Part shown: one piece after another, positions 1-6,220 of the stretch
Position numbering within the stretch: position 1 is the first letter of the stretch
Layout of the letters: each line of letters starts with the position of its first letter
From: Spirochaetota bacterium
GTDB lineage: Bacteria; Spirochaetota; UBA12135; COTS27
Assembly (NCBI GenBank): GCA_030621685.1
Contig: JAUXHF010000122.1
Coordinates: 1 to 6,220 of the forward strand
Reading direction: 5' to 3'
DNA length: 6,220 bases
Program-made: the position numbers and the translations under genes
Notes under the pieces: model-generated
What the model saw: the letters and a program-made list of their open reading frames with translations, nothing else
Databases searched by the model: none
What the model was told of the DNA's origin: nothing

Positions 1-2
1 CC

Positions 3-1088
3 TCCTTAGAGCTTATCTTAGGCCTGGGCCTAGGCCATAATGCTAAGGGCAAGCCCTATCTTCATCAGCATGGTTTAAAGCAACATGCTCAGATTCCTGA
101 ATTTCCAACAAAACTAAAACTCTGTCTTACCGGCGACATCGGCGGCCATTCAAGCAAGAGCAGACATTCAGTTTTCTCAGCAGATGCTAGCCATACTTCT
201 GCTAGCAAGAGTAATGTTACAAGCCAGCAGCGTTCAGGTTCTGCCAGCTTATGTTTTCGGATTTTTCGAAAGAGCTTTCATAATCAGAAAAACCTAGCGC
301 AACAAAATCCAGATACCAGCACGAAGCCCGAAAAGCCTTTGCCGTTTTGCCAAGACCTAAACTTACAGCCTCGGGGCATAGAAGATTCTAAGTTTTTCTC
401 GTATGCGGCAATTTATGCTACTTCTCGTTTGCCTTTTTTCATCAGTGGCAAACAAAGCCTTCCGCTTCATGGCGGAGCCTTGCTATTTGTCTCATTTGCA
501 TCTACGCTAGCAGCTTCTGCGGTAACGGTAACGGGAAATCCAGCAACACCGAAGCCTCGTAAAAATGCCTTAGAAAATCAAAGCGAAACAGCCAAGGTCC
601 AGCAATTAGAAGAATTAGTTTTCAATTTACTAACGCAAAACGGCGGCAGCTTACTCTGGCATAGTTTTCAAGAGGCCGCTTTTTTTTTCGCCGATAAACG
701 TTTCTTTCTTAGCCAGCTAGCCAGCTTACTCAGCCAGCCCCAACCTTTAGCTTTCACTCTCTTAGAAGAGCCTTTGCACCTTCAAGCCGCAAGCTTCTCT
801 CCGGCAAAACTTTCAAGCCATGCAGATTTTCATGGGCTAAGCATGCAAGGCAGCGCCTTAGGGAAACTTCAGTTTTACGGAAGTAATTTAGCCAGTAGCG
901 AGGGGCCAGGCTTCTTTGTGGAAAAAACACTTTTTGCTCGTAAGTCTTTTCGTAGCTTACTTCTTCGTGCCTTAGCCATAAAAAACGAAGCAAGCCTGCA
1001 TATTCAAGAAAGCTCTCCTCCAGCTCCAGCGCATGGCTTGAAGCAAGCAACAAAGCTCTTCTACCGAATTCGGCGAAAACTAAAATAG
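3..1088 (+). CDS. Hypothetical protein, 3' part of a gene that begins before the window
   Basis: This frame is open from the left edge to a TAG stop at 1086-1088, giving 361 visible residues. There is no ATG or GTG in frame before residue 281, and the only TTG in the left third (339) lies inside continuous coding-like sequence. The true start is therefore probably upstream of the window. I do not recognise the protein. Residues about 40-110 are rich in Ser, Lys, Gln and His and look disordered. Residues 153-178 are hydrophobic and Gly/Ala/Ser-rich (LPLHGGALLF at the start) and could be a membrane segment or buried strand. Residues about 199-340 look folded, with amphipathic helices and a short stretch at 285-293 (ALGKLQFYG) faintly like a GAF-domain strand, too weak to name. 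The C-terminus is basic (FYRIRRKLK). Codon choice matches recC, which supports real coding. The stop lies 19 bases before recC with no terminator, so co-transcription with recC is likely. Confidence 0.72.
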   Translation, partial: SLELILGLGLGHNAKGKPYLHQHGLKQHAQIPEFPTKLKLCLTGDIGGHSSKSRHSVFSADASHTSASKSNVTSQQRSGSASLCFRIFRKSFHNQKNLAQQNPDTSTKPEKPLPFCQDLNLQPRGIEDSKFFSYAAIYATSRLPFFISGKQSLPLHGGALLFVSFASTLAASAVTVTGNPATPKPRKNALENQSETAKVQQLEELVFNLLTQNGGSLLWHSFQEAAFFFADKRFFLSQLASLLSQPQPLAFTLLEEPLHLQAASFSPAKLSSHADFHGLSMQGSALGKLQFYGSNLASSEGPGFFVEKTLFARKSFRSLLLRALAIKNEASLHIQESSPPAPAHGLKQATKLFYRIRRKLK

Positions 1089-1107
1089 CCCTAGCCTGGT
1101 AACAGCC

Positions 1108-4100
1108 ATGGATAACAAAGCAGCTCGCCATACCTTCAACCTCCATGTGGCCACCCATATCGAAGACTTGCAAAAAGCCCTGCAGCAGCTTATCAGCAAG
1201 CGTTCAAAATATAACCCCTTTCAAGACATAAGCTTTGTTGTGCAAAGCCAGCCGATGCAGCGCTACCTGCAAATTTTTTTCGCTAAAACCTTTCAAACAG
1301 CTTCAGGATTAAAGTTTTACTATCCTAAGGCTTTTCTAAAAACACTAAGCTCTTTTCTCAGCCCCAAGCTAGCGCATGAATATAAAGATGAAACCACCAG
1401 CATGCCTGGCGCCCAAAAAAACATGGCTTACGATAGGCGATACTTGTTTTTTATTTGTTTAGAATTTCTTTTAAGCGCTGTAGAGGCAAGAGATTCTTCG
1501 CCCTCCCCTAACAAGCAGCATACTGGATCTAGGCTTGCAGCCTTTGAATTCAAAAAAAATGAGCTGGCCTGGCTGAGTTCTTACTTGCAGTATTTTGCCA
1601 TGCCCCAGCAAGCCTTATCAAAACAACGGCTTATCGACTTAGCTTGGCAGCTTGCCGACCTCTACGAACAATACATTTTCTATCGTCCTGCGTGGCTACA
1701 AGATTTTGAGGGGCTTCGCCCCTTTGAATATCAAGACTCTGCCAAGGCAATATCTAAAGAGCAGCTGCATAAGACGGCGCAGGCTATAGCTTGGCAGAAA
1801 ATACGCAAATTCTTAAAGGCAGATCATTACAATGAAACCCAGCAACAGCTTCTTAGCCTGTTATATAACAACACAAGGCCTGCTTCTCACTTAAACCTAA
1901 GCCCACTTGGAAGTCAGCTCTTAAAAGAGCGGATAAGCAAACTACAAGCGGCATGGCCACAAATTATCGTATTTGGCGTTTCTTACCTGCCGCCGCTTTA
2001 CCTCCATGCTCTAAAAGCACTTTCTAACATCATTCCCCTACATTATTTTTTACTTAACCCTAGCTTCCTTCTTCCGCTAGATACAAAAAATTTTTTACTC
2101 CGAGAACTTGGCCAAGGTTTCAAAGATCAACAGCAAGTTTTTTCCAATATCTTTGCTGGCTCTCAAGAGCTGCGGCTTATCAAGCTAGACAAAGTCCTTA
2201 GGGCTAGCCAAGAAGAACATTCGGCTAAAGAGAAAAAAAATATACAAAAAACTAAACGAGAACCAACTTTGCTGAAAATTCTACAACAAAGCCTAAGGCA
2301 TGACGGAGATTTAACCAGTAAAAGCAATCAAGAAAATTTTTTTTCAAGTCTTTCTAACAAAGGCGCGGCTCTTCAAGATTCTCTAAAGAAGCTGTATAAA
2401 CAGGCATGCCAAGAATATTCCCAAGCCAGCTCAAATAGCCCACATGCTTCGACCCCACATTCTCCGCCGCCTTCAAAAGCCAAGATAGCAGACATGAATG
2501 CTAGTACCAGTACCAGTGCCAGCGCCGCCGGCTCTGCCCTAGAGAAGCTTCGTTATTCCTTTAGCTTACGCCTCTGTTCCAGTCGCCTGCGTGAAGTGGA
2601 AACCCTCCACGATTTGCTACTTGGGATACTCACCACAAAACCTAGCCCAAGTAATATTCAATCAAGCCATATCCAGCCAAGCGATGTTTTAGTCATGGCC
2701 AATAACTACGATAGCTATAAGCCGCTCATTAAAAAAATTTTCACAGCACGCAAGAAAATCCCTTTCTCGCTATGGTACGGCGAGTCATATCAAGAAGAAC
2801 ATGCCAGCGAGCAGGAATTTTTCTTGCTCTTGAATATGCTAGAAACCAGCACTGCCGAAGACAATCAAGAGGAGCTTAGCGAAGAAAACATACAAAGCAT
2901 TTTTTCTATGCAGGCTCCGCTACGTTCTTTTGGAATACTTGATGAAGACCGCCAGAGTTTGCAAGCCTTCCTTAGTCGGCGCATACAGCCTCTAAAAAAA
3001 CCCTATCAATTTTTGCTACAGGCCTTCGCAACAAGGCCGGTAACTCTTAATAGCCAAGATAGCCATGGTAGCCAAGCCGCTGAATTTTTGACAGATTCTT
3101 GGGAAGATGATGAAGACGAAGCCCTCATGCTTTTGTTTGGGAAATTCTTGCATTTCTGGCGTAGATTCCAGCAACTAAAGGTGGAATTCAAAAAACCAGC
3201 CTTGCTTTCTACATGGATATCACGACTCTTCGAATTCGCCAAAAGTTTTTTTTCTAGCATGCCAGCAGAGTCTTCTCCGCTTTATTTTCTAACCGATCTT
3301 AAAGAAAACTTAGAACCCCTATTCAGAAATTCTAAAAGCCATGAGCTTTCTTCTAGCACCATGTTTATTGCCCTGCAGAAATTTTTTGAAAGCCGCAGCA
3401 TCCGCCAAGGCGGGTATTTAAGTGGTGGCATAAGTTTTTCTCCACTCGTTCCCATGCGCTCCTTACCTTTTAAGCTCATCGTGCTACTTGGAATGGAAGC
3501 CGAAACCTATCCTGGCGAAGAAATCCCGCATAGTTTTAACCTTATGCTTGATAAACCAGATCCCGGAGATCGCCGGCGCCAAAGAGATAATGAAATGCTG
3601 TTTTTGGAAATTCTGCTGGCCACCAAAGAACAACTGATTATCTCTTGGATAGATCCCCCATTTTTCTCTGAGAAAGAACGCCAAACGCAGCCGTCTCCTC
3701 CTTCGCCAGTAATTCTTTCTTGTCTCAATCTGCTTACTGCGCTTATAGGCGATGCCCCTGCTCCTGCTAACCCTGCTAACGCTTCTGGGAAGCTGGCAGA
3801 AAGAGTAGCAAGCCAGGCCCTAGTCCCCCCAGCCCTCCCAGCCGATGGCTTTTCGCTGCTTCAGCTTCTTAGCTATGAAGAGTATAAAGAAGGATTTAAT
3901 CCCTTAGAATTTTTAAGCGCCAGCAAACTTCCTCCCTCATTAGAAGAGCAAAGCCAGAAAACAAATAGCCCACATGGCTTAGTGTTAGCAGAAAAACTTT
4001 CACAAAAAGCCTTTCATAGGCCCTACTACAAAACTGCCCAGCTTATGCATCTTCTTCAAGTTAGCCAAGAAGCCGGCAAGCAAAACCCGCCTGGGCATAA

Positions 4101-5418
4101 AACAGCCCATCAACAAGCCGCGCCGCTTAGCGCTTCCCCAGCTCATCCGCTAGAGCCTGAAACTCTTGTTGATAGTTTTCACAAAGAACAAGCTTTCAGA
4201 AGCAGCGTAAAAGGCGAAGGAGTACCCAAGCTATCACTTGAAGAGCTTTCTTACTTTTTCAGCAATCCGCCACGTTTTTATTTTAAGGAAGTTCTTGGCA
4301 TGGCCCAGCCCCAAGATTTCTCCCATGCTAAGCCCGATGACTTCGGAGTAGATTCTTTCTTGCTTGCCTCGTATCGCTCAAAGCGGCTAGCACAATGTTC
4401 ATTAGAAACATTTCTGCAATATCCCAAACTTCAAAAAAACGAAAAAACATGGCTACAGAAGTATAAAGATTTCCCAAATTCCATATTAGGCCAGCAGGCT
4501 TTTCAAAAACTCGATAGCGATTTTTTGAAAATCTGGGAGCCTGCGCTTGCCCTGTTAAACAAAAAGTTGGCTCTTGGCATGCCCCTGTATCAAGAGCTTT
4601 CTAGCAAGGCTGCTTCATCACAGCCTTCTAAGACTGAATCTCATTTTGTAGCTAAGACTGAATCTCATTTGAGTAGCAAACTAGCTTCGAAAACAATAGC
4701 AACAACGCTTAGCTTACGTCTCTCATCTTTTCTTCCAGAGCTTTTACCTCCCTTACAAGAAGCCAGCACAGATATACAGCTGCAAGCGAGCATCCCTTCT
4801 TTGCTTCAGCAAAACAAAGAAAACAAGGAAGCCAACGAAGCTACTTTCCTACTTTTGCATGTTCACTCCTCTCCCTTGAAGCTAGCTGTGTTATTTCGTT
4901 TTTATTTAGAAGCCTTATGCTGCTTTCTCTTAGAACCAAACGTAAGCGAGGCCTTTCTTGTTTCCCAAGGCATAAAGGAAAACAACTTTTTTGGCATGTC
5001 AAGCACGCATCCACTGGCAAAAAAAGGCTGCTTGCTACGAATGTCAAGCGAAGAGTTTCCGCCTCAGCGTGCAGCCGCTACGCTTGCCAAATTTATATTT
5101 TATTTCCAATCTGGCCAGCGGCAAGCCTTGCCATTATTCGAAAATGCCAGCATGGCATTTTGGGGAGAATGCTTCAAAATTCATAACGAAGACCCGAAAA
5201 AAAAACCAAAAGACCCTGACCCTTTTGCAGCTCTAACAAAAGCAAAAAAAATATTTGGCGAGGAGCGCAGCTTGGCAGCCGATAATCGCCAAGCTTTCTA
5301 TACAAGGCTGTTTCCTTCTGCCAAAAACTTGTTTTCAAACTCCGGATTTTTTCAGCATGTAAACCAAGACTTGCTTCTGCCCATGGCTGAAGAAATCACT
5401 CCCTATGACCCTTATTGA
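1108..5418 (+). CDS. recC: RecC, exodeoxyribonuclease V gamma subunit (RecBCD)
   Basis: RecC is the non-catalytic scaffold of RecBCD. It splits the DNA duplex, feeds single strands to RecB and RecD, and reads the Chi sequence during double-strand break repair in the cytoplasm. The 1436 residues align by eye with E. coli RecC throughout. Residues 43-54 match ILVQSTGMAQWL. Residues 182-197 (LADLYEQYIFYRPAWL) and 286-319 (VFGVSYLPPLYLHAL, then LLNPS) match typical blocks. Residues 490-502 (CSSRLREVETLHD) match CHSPQREVEVLHD. Residues 771-830 carry LSGG, PMRSLPFK, LLGME, KPDPGDRRRQRDNE and match the dead-helicase block. Residues 1042-1065 (LEELSYFFSNPPRFYF) open the inactive nuclease-like C-terminal domain, and PLF at 1342-1344 and the GEE region near the end fit its tail. 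No Walker A motif is seen, as expected. The ATG at 1108 is chosen because homology starts about residue 10 and the next Met is residue 50; no Shine-Dalgarno sequence precedes it. The protein is about 300 residues longer than E. coli RecC (1122), partly through low-complexity linkers. Confidence 0.96.
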   Translation: MDNKAARHTFNLHVATHIEDLQKALQQLISKRSKYNPFQDISFVVQSQPMQRYLQIFFAKTFQTASGLKFYYPKAFLKTLSSFLSPKLAHEYKDETTSMPGAQKNMAYDRRYLFFICLEFLLSAVEARDSSPSPNKQHTGSRLAAFEFKKNELAWLSSYLQYFAMPQQALSKQRLIDLAWQLADLYEQYIFYRPAWLQDFEGLRPFEYQDSAKAISKEQLHKTAQAIAWQKIRKFLKADHYNETQQQLLSLLYNNTRPASHLNLSPLGSQLLKERISKLQAAWPQIIVFGVSYLPPLYLHALKALSNIIPLHYFLLNPSFLLPLDTKNFLLRELGQGFKDQQQVFSNIFAGSQELRLIKLDKVLRASQEEHSAKEKKNIQKTKREPTLLKILQQSLRHDGDLTSKSNQENFFSSLSNKGAALQDSLKKLYKQACQEYSQASSNSPHASTPHSPPPSKAKIADMNASTSTSASAAGSALEKLRYSFSLRLCSSRLREVETLHDLLLGILTTKPSPSNIQSSHIQPSDVLVMANNYDSYKPLIKKIFTARKKIPFSLWYGESYQEEHASEQEFFLLLNMLETSTAEDNQEELSEENIQSIFSMQAPLRSFGILDEDRQSLQAFLSRRIQPLKKPYQFLLQAFATRPVTLNSQDSHGSQAAEFLTDSWEDDEDEALMLLFGKFLHFWRRFQQLKVEFKKPALLSTWISRLFEFAKSFFSSMPAESSPLYFLTDLKENLEPLFRNSKSHELSSSTMFIALQKFFESRSIRQGGYLSGGISFSPLVPMRSLPFKLIVLLGMEAETYPGEEIPHSFNLMLDKPDPGDRRRQRDNEMLFLEILLATKEQLIISWIDPPFFSEKERQTQPSPPSPVILSCLNLLTALIGDAPAPANPANASGKLAERVASQALVPPALPADGFSLLQLLSYEEYKEGFNPLEFLSASKLPPSLEEQSQKTNSPHGLVLAEKLSQKAFHRPYYKTAQLMHLLQVSQEAGKQNPPGHKTAHQQAAPLSASPAHPLEPETLVDSFHKEQAFRSSVKGEGVPKLSLEELSYFFSNPPRFYFKEVLGMAQPQDFSHAKPDDFGVDSFLLASYRSKRLAQCSLETFLQYPKLQKNEKTWLQKYKDFPNSILGQQAFQKLDSDFLKIWEPALALLNKKLALGMPLYQELSSKAASSQPSKTESHFVAKTESHLSSKLASKTIATTLSLRLSSFLPELLPPLQEASTDIQLQASIPSLLQQNKENKEANEATFLLLHVHSSPLKLAVLFRFYLEALCCFLLEPNVSEAFLVSQGIKENNFFGMSSTHPLAKKGCLLRMSSEEFPPQRAAATLAKFIFYFQSGQRQALPLFENASMAFWGECFKIHNEDPKKKPKDPDPFAALTKAKKIFGEERSLAADNRQAFYTRLFPSAKNLFSNSGFFQHVNQDLLLPMAEEITPYDPY
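2503..2526 (+). repeat. Hexanucleotide tandem repeat inside recC
   Basis: Four consecutive hexamers, AGTACC twice, then AGTGCC, then AGCGCC, encode a Ser/Thr-Ala run (STSTSASA) near residues 466-473. They sit in a Ser/Pro/Ala-rich stretch (about residues 433-478) just before the conserved REVETLHD block. The stretch looks like an unstructured linker that grew by replication slippage. The repeat length is a multiple of three, so copy-number change would not break the frame. Confidence 0.8.
3763..3780 (+). repeat. Nine-base direct tandem repeat inside recC
   Basis: CCTGCTAAC occurs twice in immediate succession and encodes PAN-PAN within the Ala/Pro-rich linker APAPANPANASG (about residues 884-895). 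The linker follows the conserved dead-helicase block that ends with the LIISWIDPP segment, and separates it from the rest of the protein. It is probably a slippage product in a tolerant loop. Confidence 0.75.
4628..4670 (+). repeat. 24-base-period tandem duplication inside recC
   Basis: A 19-base segment (CTAAGACTGAATCTCATTT) is present at 4628-4646 and again, identically, at 4652-4670. The period is 24 bases, or eight codons. It encodes KTESHFVA followed by KTESHLSS from residue 1175, in a Ser/Lys-rich stretch of the C-terminal domain that has no clear counterpart in E. coli RecC. The perfect match points to a recent in-frame duplication. Confidence 0.88.
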
Positions 5419-5470
5419 GCAACAAAAAATTTTTAAACTAAAAAAATACAAAGTTCGAAAGTAATATAAA

Positions 5471-5498
5471 TTGATACCAAGTTCGAAAATAATATAAA
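5471..5498 (+). promoter_or_regulatory. Candidate sigma70-type promoter P1 for recB (upstream copy)
   Basis: TTGATA at 5471-5476 (-35-like) is followed after 16 bases by TATAAA at 5493-5498 (-10-like). The -35 element is the tail of repeat unit 1 and the -10 element lies in unit 2, so the promoter is made by the repeat junction. TTCGAA sits between the two boxes. Upstream A/T tracts (AAAAAATTTTT at 5424-5434 and seven A at 5440-5446) could act as an UP element. Predicted transcription would start near 5505 and give a leader of roughly 38 bases. This is prediction from consensus only. Confidence 0.5.
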
Positions 5499-5499
5499 A

Positions 5500-5527
5500 T
5501 TGATACCGAGTTCGAAAACAATATAAA
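5500..5527 (+). promoter_or_regulatory. Candidate sigma70-type promoter P2 for recB (downstream copy)
   Basis: TTGATA at 5500-5505 is followed after 16 bases by TATAAA at 5522-5527, the same layout as the upstream copy but shifted by 29 bases, and again with TTCGAA in the spacer. A start about seven bases past the -10 box would lie near 5534 and leave a leader of only about nine bases before the recB ATG. The exact repetition of boxes and spacing strengthens the case, though AT-rich DNA yields chance matches easily. Confidence 0.5.
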
Positions 5528-5542
5528 ATTCTAACGTAACCT

Positions 5543-6220
5543 ATGAAGCTTTCTCAAAAACAAAGCCACTTAGAAGAGCCAGCTAAATCGCCAAGCTGGC
5601 TTGACACAAAACTTGCCACAAAAGCATTTAATCCCTACGAAGCAAAGCTCCATGGCAAAGTGCTGGTAGAGGCCGGCGCCGGTAGCGGAAAAACATATTC
5701 GCTTATTACGCTCTTTCTGCGGCTGCTCCTAGAAAAAAAATGTAAGTCTACAGAGATAATCGTAGTTACCTATACAAATGCCGCCGCCGCAGAAATACGA
5801 AGCCGCTTGCTCCATAGCATGCTAGAGCTACGCAGGCTTCTGGAGTTTTGGCCCAATCTAAAAGTTTTTAGAAAAGCTTCTTTTTCTGAAAACAAGCCAT
5901 CGCTTGCAAAATACCTTCACAGCTTTATCGAAAAAAAACTAACTACAAAAGCAGTAACTGAAACAAACGAAGCCCTTAGTTTTGCGAAGCTAAAACAAGA
6001 TACTCTGGAAACCATCAACAAAGCTGAGACTTCGCTGCCCCAAGCCTACATTCAAACCTTTCACGGTTTTACCAATAAGCTCTTAGGCCATTTAGCCTTT
6101 GAGGCGCAGCGCTCGTTTACGAAAAGAAGTTTAAATGCATCGGAAAATAAGCGCTTACTCGGCAAGACTGTAAAAGAGTATTTGCAGAAAACTTTTGTTT
6201 GCCAGCAAGACCTAGAAACT
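5543..6220 (+). CDS. recB: RecB, exodeoxyribonuclease V beta subunit, N-terminal part (cut by window edge)
   Basis: RecB is the 3'-5' SF1 helicase and nuclease subunit of RecBCD. It loads RecA after Chi and acts with RecC and RecD in the cytoplasm. The frame is open from the ATG at 5543 to the last base, giving 226 residues. Visible motifs are helicase motif I/Walker A at residues 42-51 (VEAGAGSGKT, catalytic Lys50; E. coli has IEASAGTGKT), motif Ia at 73-86 (IVVTYTNAAAAEIR) and the HGF motif at 170-176 (IQTFHGF; E. coli YTIHGF), followed by LAFE. The sequence FNPYEAKLHGK before motif I fits the usual RecB N-terminus, which supports this start, although no Shine-Dalgarno sequence is present. 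AddA is the main alternative, but the adjacent recC and the HGF-LAFE form favour RecB. The Walker B, later helicase motifs and C-terminal nuclease lie beyond the window. It is preceded by its own candidate promoters. Confidence 0.95.
   Translation, partial: MKLSQKQSHLEEPAKSPSWLDTKLATKAFNPYEAKLHGKVLVEAGAGSGKTYSLITLFLRLLLEKKCKSTEIIVVTYTNAAAAEIRSRLLHSMLELRRLLEFWPNLKVFRKASFSENKPSLAKYLHSFIEKKLTTKAVTETNEALSFAKLKQDTLETINKAETSLPQAYIQTFHGFTNKLLGHLAFEAQRSFTKRSLNASENKRLLGKTVKEYLQKTFVCQQDLET

Larger units (their letters stand above)
5451..5536 (+). repeat. Three tandem 28-29 base repeats in the recC-recB spacer
   Basis: The units lie at 5451-5478, 5479-5507 and 5508-5536. Each starts with RAGTTCGAAA, continues with a variable two-base step into AATATAAA, and ends with TTGATACC in the first two units; the third ends in the diverged TTCTAACG. 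Unit 1 has one A fewer than the other two. Every unit holds the perfect six-base palindrome TTCGAA. The array fills most of the 124-base spacer, which is about 23% GC, far below the flanking genes. The frame relation to recB and the AT content argue that it is regulatory, not coding. Confidence 0.9.

Noticed and set aside
711..738. Repeated AGCCAGC words (711-717, 719-725, 732-738), considered as uptake or Chi-like signals
   Set aside because: AGC and GCC are favoured codons throughout the window, so these words are expected from coding bias and cannot be judged without the whole genome.
1089..1107. Possible terminator or promoter between the first gene and recC
   Set aside because: The gap is 19 bases with no stable GC hairpin, T-run, or -35/-10 pair; read-through is more likely.
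754..1173. 139-codon open frame on the - strand across the end of the first gene and the start of recC
   Set aside because: It lies opposite two supported + strand frames, shows no recognisable domain, and would straddle a gene boundary antisense; it is explained as a shadow frame.
3006..3728. Several 65-84 codon frames on the - strand inside recC
   Set aside because: They are antisense to the strongly conserved recC core and have no separate promoter or domain signal.
4917..5236. Two overlapping short + strand frames (about 81-89 codons) in other frames of recC
   Set aside because: They fall wholly within the conserved C-terminal part of recC, lack domain features, and are shadows of its codon use.
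5419..5450. Rho-independent terminator after recC
   Set aside because: AAAAAATTTTT at 5424-5434 is a palindrome but has no GC stem or loop, so it is better read as an AT-rich upstream element.
5451..5536. CRISPR array or attachment site made by the three repeats
   Set aside because: The repeats are directly contiguous with no unique spacers, and there is no integrase or cas gene nearby.

Overview
The window is dominated by the recombination and repair helicase-nuclease RecBCD (exodeoxyribonuclease V). It holds, all on the + strand, the 3' part of an unrecognised gene (to 1088), a complete and unusually long recC (1108-5418), a 124-base AT-rich spacer with three tandem repeats (5419-5542), and the 5' end of recB (5543 to the window edge). 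About 98% of the window is coding. No RNA gene, insertion sequence, CRISPR array or phage gene was seen.

The proteins indicate a bacterium with a RecBCD-type rather than an AddAB-type enzyme. RecC keeps motifs that can be aligned by eye with Escherichia coli RecC along its whole length. RecB keeps its N-terminal UvrD/SF1 helicase motifs. Coding base composition is moderate (GC roughly in the 40s), with frequent AGC serine, TTA/CTT leucine and GCC alanine codons in all three genes, so they look long resident in one genome. recC placed directly before recB is an order also known in Borrelia and Chlamydia; in E. coli ptrA lies between them. The sequence does not fix the taxon. A spirochaete or another lineage distant from the Enterobacteria is only a guess.

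The first gene ends 19 bases before recC with no terminator between, so the two are probably co-transcribed. The recC-recB spacer is only about 23% GC. Its 28-29 base repeats each carry the palindrome TTCGAA, and together they form two overlapping sigma70-like promoters pointing into recB. This repeat-built promoter region is the most unusual part of the window. RecC is about 300 residues longer than E. coli RecC, and part of the excess is low-complexity linkers made of short DNA repeats. I see no evidence for a wholly new defence or mobile system; the novelty is in the regulation and divergence of a known machine.
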